64,000 nucleotides of DNA from Chrysaora quinquecirrha (taxonomy: Eukaryota > Cnidaria > Scyphozoa > Semaeostomeae > Pelagiidae): NCBI GenBank assembly GCA_014526335.1, contig JACTAT010000052.1, positions 186,001-250,000 of the forward strand, written 5' to 3'. The notes below the pieces were generated by a model that worked only from the letters and a program-made list of their open reading frames with translations, had not been told where the DNA came from and made no database searches. The position numbers were made by a program, and so were the translations under genes. Positions 56,101-64,000 of this stretch are shown here, in pieces (the first letter of the stretch is position 1; each line of letters opens with the position of its first letter).

Positions 56101-59060
56101 TTAGTTTAATGCTACGTTTACACGATATCGGATTCAATCTTATATGCATCCGATATGATTTGATATTGGATTTGTCTTGTTTTTACATAAAGATGACAAA
56201 GCCGCAGCCATACGTGCGATTTTTACATGTTCTGGCGACGCGTCACTGCCGAAAACGTCCTGTTTCTCTATTTTGCTGAAAACGTCCTGTTTGTTCATAA
56301 AAAATACCGAGGTGGCTACACGCTGCCGGTAAGCAGAATTACTCGCGCGGTAAGAAGAATGAACCCTAGGAAATGTCCAGGATAACGTGCGAAAAGTAAT
56401 GCCATGCATTGCGTCGCTAATGAAAAACATACGCTGCGAAATCATTGCCGACAAGCCAAAACATATCGCGAAAAGTTCAACAAAAAAATTAATGTTCTAC
56501 TAACCAGTTCCTGTAGCAGCACATGCGCAAACATCTTTACCAAGTAATGCCACTGGAATCGTCGAGCATTGAATAGGAGTAGGATGCAGAAATCCGAGTT
56601 CATTCACGGCCTAAACAAAATACATAATCAGAGAGCGCTAATTTTCATTTGACTGCATTAAGTATATAAAATTATTTCATAGTAAAGCTTATGGTGGCTT
56701 AGACTTCTGACTGAACAAAATATACTATGGTTTATTGTAAAGAAGGTTAAAACAAAACCGAAAACATACCCTTAGTATGGGTCTTGATAAATTCATCTTT
56801 GAAAAATTCTCATGGATAACTTGGGGTGGAGGTTGCTCAAAAAGGAATCTTTGTTGTTGTCTTCCTGGTCATCATCATCATCATCTTCATCCTCCTCCTC
56901 ATCATCATCATCATCTTCTCCGTTATTGTCATCCTCTTCATTTTCATCACGCTGATTAGCATTAATATCACCATCGCCATTCTAAGAATAAAATAAAATG
57001 ATTTATTTATACTGACTAACGAGGTTTTCAATGAGCTCTCCACTCAAGCAGGCATGAAAACATAGAAAAATCTTTCAATATACATTAATTTTGTAGTTCT
57101 GTACTAGACTTGTTATCTGAGTCATGGTTATCAATTTGAAATCAACAGCTGGACACTCAAATTTTGAGTGATCTTGGTTTGGTGTAAGTCTCAGTTTAAT
57201 GAGAAATAACAGGGACTCAGGTAATAAGTCTATTTCTGTACTTTCTATGAAATTACTCTCTACAAACCTCTTCAGACTTGCTCCCACCTTCTTGAACTTC
57301 ATCCTTCTCAGGTTCGATAGATTCTTCTGCAAAAAGGAACATTCTATTTTAGAACATTAGTTAAGAGAATCACTGCTGGCTTTGGCAGCTTCAGACATAA
57401 GAAATTAAGTGAATTCTTTGACATACAGAGCCACCACACATGAAAAACTGATGACAGGTGCAAAACACAGCTCATGCACTGTTTTTTTCTGGACATGGAC
57501 TGCATGGCATCCAGATTACAACATTTTCAATTTTGGATGTTATTTCAGAGACCTTGAAATAATGAATGGGTCTAAGCTGAAATGGGTTTAAGCTGGCGGT
57601 TTGAGTTACATGTCAACAGGTGTTCTAGTTGGTGGGTTAGGTAATGCCTCTTCATTATAAGTTTAAAATTAGCGCTAATGATGATTTGCAAATTTTCCAC
57701 AATGCTCAAAGCTTCTCACCTTTTTCATTTAATTCATTTTCACTATTTTCATCATCTTCATTCTTTTTAACAGATTTCTTTGACCGATTCTGAGGGAAAC
57801 AAATAAAAGGATAAGAATTTCAGAACAAAAAAATTCATTGTACATCAAAGAAAATTGGATGAAAACAGGATGGAAACCCATAATCACAAAGCAGGATAGA
57901 GATAAAATTTCTGTCAAAGAACACAGACATTTGATCTCTTAAAATTTTGCAAAGTTTCCAATGTAATCTAACAATGAACATTGAAGGGGTGGCACTTTTC
58001 CTCTTGCCCCCACCCAAATGGCTTCAACCCTTTACAACTTTTGAAGAAACTGAGAGAAATAACATTTTTTATACAACCTTTCTTTCTTTTCTCTTTGCAA
58101 TGATTTTTTCTTCCATGGAATATGATGATATCTGAAAAATGCAAAGACTTTTTAAAGGAATTTTCAGCATAGGGGGCTTCCTCAGAAGGTAACAATATCA
58201 TACCATATGCAACACAAGAATGAGGATTGTGGCCTTGAGAGACCTAGGGCTGAAAAAAACTACGAGCCAAGAAAGGTTACTTAAAATTTGGTGATACTGG
58301 AAACAATTCGAGCAATAGGTGATTATTGAAACAATATGCAAAAAGAATGGGCCTTGTGAACTATTGGCTGGGCTGCAGATTGTTAGCTCACTACATCGCT
58401 CCCCAGACTGGAGTCTGCGCACCTAAGGCTATTGTTTTCCAAACAATACGGGCTATTGTTTTCTATTGTTTAAGCCAAAATTGTGCACCAAAGAACTTCA
58501 AAAAACTTCAATGGTGCACACAGACACAACACAGTTTCCAACCAGGGAGTTGGCAGCAGTAAAAAACAGCACTTTATGACGAAAAAATCAGTTTGTAACC
58601 ATTACCTGTCCTTTTGCAGCATTTCGTATTTTTTTATCAATCTGCCAAATTTCGTCATCATTGGTGTCTCTTAATTCAAAACAAAAATCCTCATTGAAAT
58701 TACCAGCTTTCTTCTTTTTCTTATTAGATCTTTTTGACTTTTTCTTCTCCTAGAAAACAGACATGAATCATTCAAAAATGGGATTGAAAAAGTGTGATCA
58801 GAAATTACAATTAATTTATCAGATAAAATTACACTTTCAAGGCCGTGATAGGCCTACTTTTTTCGCGAAGCGAAGCGGGCCTAAACCTAGGTTAAATCAT
58901 TTAAAATAAGCTGCTGGAGCAATATTAATTGAAACAATAAAAGGCCAATATTTAGATACATAAAATTCGAAGAAAATACCTCAATCTCGTCGTCATCACT
59001 CTCCTCAAAGTCTTCAACTTCTTCATCAGACTCAATAGTTCTGACTTTAAAATCCGCCAT
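47146..59060 (-). CDS. DDX27: DEAD-box RNA helicase DDX27, about 23 exons, near complete
   Basis: Start ATG at 59060 ([20 protein letters not shown]), stop TGA at 47146. Approximate exons: 58980-59060, 58606-58749, 58076-58132, 57719-57790, 57266-57329, 56770-56981, 56505-56612, 55954-56064, 55722-55777, 54782-54935, 54504-54598, 53870-54012, 52694-52829, 51931-52028, 51150-51232, 50101-50198, 49881-49967, 49672-49770, 49277-49330, 48521-48647, 47846-47948, 47636-47689, 47146-47161. Motifs in order: acidic N-terminus, NLSRPILR, Q motif GFLHPTPIQ, Walker A AATGTGKT, PTREL, ATPGR, DEAD in VLDEADR, SAT, then the second domain with [13 protein letters not shown] and [10 protein letters not shown], and a Lys-rich tail ending KFKRR. 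The 'FSKMNLSRP' and '[10 protein letters not shown]' segments are characteristic of DDX27/Drs1, which acts in pre-rRNA processing in the nucleolus. One frame break in the acidic exon (A5 run 56839-56843) is repaired by one base. Confidence 0.92.
47987..48301. mobile_element. CAGTACAACCTCCAT MITE pair (pogo/Tigger-like ends)
   Basis: Left end cagtacaacctccatatcat and inverted right end (ttaatgcaggtgccgttctactg); internal 'ggtgtccactttatggggtt' and 'gtgtccattaatggagatac' suggest two fused or internally rearranged units. A DDX27 intron. Ends related to 17330-17890. Confidence 0.6.
48703..49202. mobile_element. MITE of the CACGC-T-run family
   Basis: Left end cacgcttttatgtaaagaac, inverted right end (ggttctttataaaaaagcgtg). 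Shares 'cttctacatgtaggttcctt' with 29314-29719. Confidence 0.7.
50318..50820. mobile_element. Repeat with GGGGCGTCGCC / GGGGGGCAC ends
   Basis: The left side reads gggcggagcaacaataaat followed by a G6 run; the right side ends in 'ggcgacgcccctgagg'. The two sides are loosely inverted. Similar G-rich ends, 'cagggg-gta-ct', occur near 59746-59770 and 18380. In a DDX27 intron. Confidence 0.5.
50822..50900. repeat. 95-bp dispersed repeat, copy 2
   Basis: 'gacatacgtaaaagctgttg', 'tctgacactccaaggagtat' and 'aaacatcaga' align with 12763-12860 and 54405-54500. Directly follows the 50318-50820 repeat. Confidence 0.6.
51605..51676 (+). tRNA. tRNA-like relic, probable pseudogene
   Basis: 'tagctcaatgg' is an exact box A, and about 40 bases on 'cgtttgaatcccc' resembles box B (ggttcgaatcc) with two changes. 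The acceptor stem does not pair convincingly and the loops are irregular, so this is either a decayed tRNA gene or an old tRNA-derived SINE head. In a DDX27 intron. Confidence 0.25.
52468..52640 (-). mobile_element. tRNA-derived SINE (copy g)
   Basis: Inverted copy: tail complement ggtgaaatggtgtgtttagc, body 'aggatctcagaagtagatga', inverted box B region 'gggctcgatccccgacctca', head complement 'gacgccatagcaccttc'. In a DDX27 intron. Confidence 0.75.
53468..53548. repeat. (AAGTC)n microsatellite
   Basis: About 16 units of AAGTC/CAAGT. Same unit as at 22495-22835. In a DDX27 intron. Confidence 0.95.
54405..54500. repeat. 95-bp dispersed repeat, copy 3
   Basis: 'gggcatacttaaaagctttt', 'gtctgacacttctcatagaa' and 'cgtcagaaacaggc' align with copies at 12763 and 50822. 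Ends at the donor side of the DDX27 exon 54504-54598. Confidence 0.6.
55573..55695. mobile_element. Short MITE relic with CTCTAGCTAAAAGATC ends
   Basis: Left 'ggctctagctaaaagatcaa' and inverted right 'gattttgagctagag' form a terminal inverted repeat around 'aacgttgtgtgtcaaatatt'. Probably a relative of the AAACGATC family. Confidence 0.4.
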
Positions 59061-59864
59061 CTTGGAAGCATGTGAGGTGAGGATAAATGCTTAGTTAAGG
59101 TGGTAGCATCACCTCAGCAAAGGTGGAAGCATCAAAAGTAATTTTCTCTCCAAACTTTGGTACAGTTTCCGTAAGAAAAAAAAACAATGACAACTTTTCT
59201 ACGCCAAAATGATTCCAATATCATTGCATTTTAATTTTAAACCTTTTACAAGGCAATTCATAAAGATAAGTGGACATAATAAGTCCAAAATTACCCAACA
59301 ATTATCTACAGGAAAAGATAGGAAACCAGAAATTCTTCTCGAACAATATTGAATCGCTGAATAGAAGACCTATTTGCGGTAATTAGAACGCTAGGTTACC
59401 GCATATCAAACGTTAGCCGCACGTTATACGGTTGTTTAGTTCCACCCCACTAATTACAATGCAATATGGGACCAGAGACAAATGCCGCAGAAGTAGGAAA
59501 ATTGAGTTCTTGTTAAAAAAGCTTATTGTATATTATCAAAGGCTTCAAGAAAACTTTTTGGGACTCTGGACTGGACCATCAAAGTACTAAATTCAAGAAA
59601 TAATTAATTTTTTACTTTTGACAACATTTTATATCTTAAAAGTGAGTATTTAAAATGATCAAATGAGTATTTACATTTAATTCCATAATTTAAAAAGATG
59701 TTTTCGAAAATTGCCCGAATGTTTTCAATATTTTGGAATCACACGCCCCCCCCCCAGTAGCTACGCCCCTGCTCTGGACATCAAATCACCCTCTCTAAGT
59801 ATCCTAACACAAGTGGGACGAGAGGCAATTAACTCCTTTAAAATCTCGTGCACCTTTGCTAGAA

Positions 59865-59950
59865 AACCTATTGTTTTCACAGAAATCCCTTGGAAATCCT
59901 TTTGCTTTCAAAAAAACCTCGTACACCTTTTTGAAGAGCGAATTGCCCCT
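59865..59950. repeat. 100-bp dispersed repeat, copy 2
   Basis: 'cctattgttttcacagaaat', 'cttggaaatccttttgcttt' and 'acctcgtacacctttttga' match 36970-37070 at most positions. Confidence 0.65.
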
Positions 59951-60354
59951 CGCCCTGCCCTAACATAAAAGAAAGCCAAGGAAAACGTCACGTCACAAGG
60001 AAACATTGGTGTGTCTGGCAAATTTTCAAGTTGACCCTTATCTCTGAAATTGGATGGACATAACAACCCCTTCTACGGGTTTCATGACAAATTTGGAAAA
60101 TAGCGCCCCTTTTACAGGATTTCTCTGATAAATCTGTAATATAGAACTTACCAAGTAGGGTGATTGGCAAACATACATATCCATGCCACAGGCCTAATGC
60201 CCACATTAACATGGTTTTCTTGCCTTATAAGAGCTCTCATTTTGAAAATCCAGTCTTCTTGTAAAGAATTTTTGTCATGTTATTGGGTACAAAGCCTGTG
60301 GTGGAAGGTAATGTGTGATGCTTGAGTTACAAGATCACTGTCACAAGAAACATT

Positions 60355-60640
60355 TGCCATTAATCATCAATAGCTTCTGCAATTATGAAAAACTGTTAAA
60401 CATAACACCATTAGTATCCTATGATGTTAACAGAAAATTCCTACCAATTTCACATGCATTTACAAACAGATTGTTTACAAAACAATAGTTATCTATCTAG
60501 AATGAAGAATGTTATTGCCTCTCTATAGTTGGTGAAAGCGAAGAAAACAGCATGCTATAGGCAATCAAATCTCCAAGCAACTTAATAAACTATAACCCAT
60601 TAACAAACAAAATAACCGCAAATTCAATATCAAGGCTTGC
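60355..60640. repeat. Duplicated block, copy 1 (copy 2 at 61945-62160)
   Basis: Both copies contain 'catcaatagcttct', 'agaaaacagcatgct', 'aataaactataaccca' and a terminal 'tatcaag' in the same order and orientation, about 1.6 kb apart. Similarity is partial, so it is an old duplication or two copies of one element. Confidence 0.6.
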
Positions 60641-62387
60641 TAGGCTCTTACCTATAACCTTAATCCAACTTAATGCAGAAGTATCAGCCAAAATGAGTAT
60701 ATTAAGTGGAAGTTGAAATGAAGTTATTCGAAATTCCAACCAAGTGTGAAATGAAATCTCCTGAAATCTAATTTTGGAACAGGCATAGGGAACTGCCTCA
60801 TTTTGACGTTCGGAAACGAGATTGGCTAAATGTCAAATCAAACAAAACTTTTGGCCTATGGCTGTATGGCCTCATGGCTTGATTGTGTTATCAGGCTGGA
60901 ACAGTGGCTGGAAGGCTTCGGTTCGACTGTTACTTTTCCTCCATTTTTGACCAGACTGCTTTTATGATGGCGCTAGCCTGACAGATAGCGAGGGAGGAGG
61001 CAAGAGCTGAAGATTGGTCCTAGGTTGGTACCGTTCATTTCATCCTGCAATTTAGGCCCAACAACACGACGGGCCATACTAACGAACCAGTGTTTGCAAT
61101 TGACAGAGAAGAGAATGCCACCATTGACAAAACAAAGCAACCAATACTAGCTTGATTTAAATTATTTGAGGCCCAGTCAAGTTGTATTCACAGCTCATAT
61201 ATATTTCGTAATAGTTAAAACAAATTTATGCAGTGTCATTCTATGACAGATGACAAAGAATCGTGCGTGATCCAACCATTCAGCAAATTTTTTGTTTCTA
61301 AAGCCTTTTGCTTGAGCTAAATGTAGTCAAGTACATGCTGATGTTCTATGAACAAATGAATTGGTTGGCATTTCAAGAGCACAATGAAACATATCCTTCC
61401 TTTTTCACTGGCATATGCCTGTTGTAGGTACAAAGTTGTGAAGACACGCAGGCAATTATACTTCCATTATTTCTATGATAAGTAACTTTCTAATCTTTTG
61501 CTGGTTCTTATGTCAAATCATTTACCTTTCCATTTTCAACTGCAATAGCTAAGCAAATAGTGGTTCTGAAGGAGAAAGAATTGCCTTTTTGTGCATCAAC
61601 ACCAATGTCCTTGCATGCAAGAATTCTTGAGAGGTATGAGAAATACTTTTAAATTTCTTAAAATGGGAGTTCATGAGAATTTCCCTAGACTTTTCAGACA
61701 AGACAACAGACATGCATGTAAGACCTGTTTTTAAAACATATATCATCACATAACTGATGTTGCAGTTGTTATTGGTTTCCAGTGATTTTATCATTTAACA
61801 TTTGATGAAAATTTTACCCCCGAAAAAGTACCCTTTTTCCTGGTTTCTCTGTCCTAGATTTGCAGAAAATTTCTCCCCTTTCTCAGAGATTTCCTAGACG
61901 CACATGGTTACAGTTGGACCCCTAGAGCTGCCCCGCCGGGGATTCATCATCAATAGCTTCTCCACTGCTCCTTCATGTGGGCATGTTACTAAAATTCCAC
62001 CAATCACATGGTCGAAAGTTTGTTTACAAGTTCGAATGGAATTTATGCCTTCAAGTAAAGCGAGAAAACAGCATGCTTGGCACTCCCAATTAATAAACTA
62101 TAACCCAGCAACAATATCAGAGGCGAGGTATCAAGTAGATTCCAATATCACAATGGATAATTAGGCAGATGAATTTTATTTGTGTGGAAACACAGATACT
62201 TCGGTAGATCAGATAAGGTTGCTGATTTGAGAATGACGTCAGTGTGTTGAATGGAAGAATAAATCGATATAAATTCATTCAAGTGCTTGAAAAATAGATC
62301 AATTTGAAGTCAAGAAAAGAGCAATTTAATATTTCTAAAAGTCAATCAAGGAAAGTTATTTGTGTTGTGTTTGCTGCGAGATTTCAG

Positions 62388-63613
62388 CTAGAAAAAGCTA
62401 GAGACACATTCAAAATAGGATTCAACGAGTTTTGATCTGAAGAACACCGTAGAGAAAGGCAGCTACGTATAGTTGAGCAACATAACCAGTGCCACGACAC
62501 TGAAAGGGAGAAACTTGAGATTGAGAAAGCTTTAGGGGCGAGCTCTCAGAGAGACAGAGGGCTCATATAACGAAAGAACAGTCAGTGTTTAGGAAGTTGA
62601 ACAAGGACAGAAAAGAAGGAAACTGAGGAAAATCCATAACAAGGTATATAAGTTTACATTTCAGTCTGTTTTTATCCTAAAAATACTAATTTTAACGTTA
62701 CTTAGAACAATTAACATCATTTTCAACATGGTAAATATAGTAAATATTGGTTTTGTTTGATGGGAACGCAAACTTGAGATAGCTTTTTCTGACGTTTTGA
62801 TCAAACTTTAGGTTTTCTGTTTGTTTTCTTTGATAGACAAGGAAGCGAGATTGGGAACAGAAGTATAAAGAAATGGCAATACGACTGAGAGGGTCAGTGG
62901 TTTTGAATGGAAACGGCGAAGAAATGAAGTCCAGTAAGCAGCGACGAATGAGCCTCGAAAATTCTAGAAACATTGCCTATCAACCAAGGAAAAACAGTAT
63001 ATGGCAACGCGTTAAAAAGACAGTGAGCGACTCATTTTCGTCTCCTAACAACAACGCCAGCCATGCAACGCATAATACGATTCGAAGAGCATTTTCATCT
63101 AGTTGTGAGATGTCTAACGAGAATTGGAGAACAAAGGAAGATAACGGCGGAGCTGAGGAGACCATAGGGGATATAGGGGATATAGGATCGGTCAAAGATA
63201 CACCCAATACGAGAAGAGTGCGTCGCATAATCTCGACTGTAAACAGTGAAAGTATCCTTCATTTCGCAGTTGTGGAAAATGACGTAGCGCTTGTCACTAG
63301 TCTACTCAAATCCTCAAATGTTGATATTAACGCCAAAAGGCCTCCAGGAATGACACCACTTCACCAAGCATGCAACAGCGGCAACACTGAATGCGCGCGA
63401 ATTCTTGTTCAGAACGGCGCAAAAGTGAACATGAAAGACTGGAATGGACGCTCCGCTTTGAAACTTGCGGTTTGCGCGGGAAATTTTGAGTTGGCGGAAT
63501 TTCTGATTCAAAATGGCGCCGCAGTTGATGATATTCGTGATGGTTTTCAACAAGATGGATCAAGGCCAAGATCAAGAAGCAATATCACCTTGAGAAAATC
63601 GCAGAAATTATGA
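62388..63613 (+). CDS. Small ankyrin-repeat protein with charged N-terminus
   Basis: Exon 2 (62837-63613) starts after a strong acceptor (ttttctttgatag), is open from its first base (RKRDWEQKYKEMAIRLRGSV) and ends in TGA at 63611-63613. The C-terminal part holds three ankyrin repeats: SILHFAVVENDVALVTSLLK, GMTPLHQACNSGNTECARIL, GRSALKLAVCAGNFELAEFL. Basic and Ser-rich stretches precede them. An upstream exon (about 62388-62643, donor GTATAT) joins in phase and encodes EHRRERQLRIVEQHNQCHDT and RQRAHITKEQSVFRKLNKDR, but needs one base added at each of two A/T runs (62531-62533 and 62611-62614) and has an in-frame TGA at 62433. If that exon is wrong, ATG 62873 gives 246 codons. The repeat arrangement recalls PPP1R27-like and PP1-regulator ankyrin proteins; no clear RVxF motif is seen, so I leave it unnamed. 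AATAAA at 63680-63685. Confidence 0.6.
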
Positions 63614-64000
63614 ATGAGAGAGACACTTTGAAACTTGAAAGTTTACAGACCCTCTGGGACAGCTAGTCCTAGTCAACAGAATAAATGATTGCGCATGCTC
63701 TTGTCTATCACCGCATCGCAGTGATTAGTTCAACTCAATCCAAAATTCTAAATTGTAAATTGTCCCTAAATTGTAAATGAGCCAGCATGCCTGGGCTTTG
63801 TCTACCCCTTCTTGCCCTACTCAGACATAGCCCGTCCATAATTATTCTATACTCCCAGTTGTTTTCCGACAGTTTGTTTGTTGTTCAGACTTGTTTTTCT
63901 GATTTTTGATGTTCTGGCTCTCTTTTTCTAAGTACCTTACCAATATTCCTCAGTGCTATAACGTCATTATAATAATATTTTTCAAGTGAGGAAAATCTAA
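63614..64000. other. 3' flank of the ankyrin gene
   Basis: Contains the AATAAA at 63680-63685. I see no gene or repeat in the remaining bases. Confidence 0.5.

Larger units (their letters stand above)
59061..62387. other. Spacer with dispersed repeats, no gene found
   Basis: No convincing gene. It holds a G/C-run repeat end (about 59746-59770), the second copy of a 100-bp repeat (59865-59950) and a duplicated block (about 60355-60640 and 61945-62160). Minus-strand open frames at 59988-60212 and 61549-61794 have no recognisable similarity or splice context. Confidence 0.5.

Noticed and set aside
56837..57043. Met-rich minus frame across the acidic DDX27 exon
   Set aside because: Wrong frame of a GAT/GAA tract; the Asp/Glu frame matches the acidic N-terminal region expected for DDX27.
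63314..63575. Minus frames of 79 and 82 codons
   Set aside because: Antisense to the plus-strand ankyrin repeats.

Overview
This is a nuclear genome window from an invertebrate animal. The genes are split into many short exons with GT-AG introns, the base composition is AT-rich, and introns and gaps are full of small non-autonomous DNA transposons (MITEs), a tRNA-derived SINE and microsatellites. The gene families (DDX27, TMEM170, a WDR87/WDR97-type WD40 protein, a ubiquitin-like plus ankyrin protein, and a MAM/LamG/EGF/tectonin secreted protein) are metazoan. A cnidarian or an invertebrate deuterostome would both fit; the sequence alone does not decide.

Layout. (1) About 1-10554, minus strand: the 5' part of a large multidomain extracellular protein that runs off the left edge. 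From N to C it holds a signal-peptide-like exon, two blocks I cannot classify, MAM, LamG, EGF-like, LamG, tectonin repeats and a Cys-rich exon. (2) 10555-16014: gene-poor and repeat-rich. (3) 16015-38777, minus: a WD40-repeat protein of about 1440 residues in about 24 exons. (4) 39280-41181, minus: a ubiquitin-like plus ankyrin protein resembling ANKRD60. (5) 41759-43091, minus: a complete three-exon TMEM170. (6) 44390-46432, plus: a 680-codon intronless coding region with a Myb/SANT-like DNA-binding domain, divergent from TMEM170 and probably with a 5' UTR intron. (7) 47146-59060, minus: the nucleolar DEAD-box helicase DDX27 in about 23 exons, convergent with the Myb-like gene. (8) 59061-62387: repeat-bearing spacer. 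(9) 62388-63613, plus: a small ankyrin-repeat protein with a basic, charged N-terminal part.

No operon logic applies. DDX27 acts in ribosome biogenesis, TMEM170 in ER and nuclear-envelope membranes, and the WD40 protein belongs to a family tied to sperm or cilia. The main cross-cutting observation is that at least nine coding exons are broken by single-base losses, most of them in short A/T runs, and each is repaired by adding one base. That points to base-calling errors in the assembly rather than to pseudogenes. The second theme is a dense set of MITE families, several with related ends (AG-CCNGGC-AAA type) and 3-bp TAA/TTA target duplications, including a clear nested insertion.
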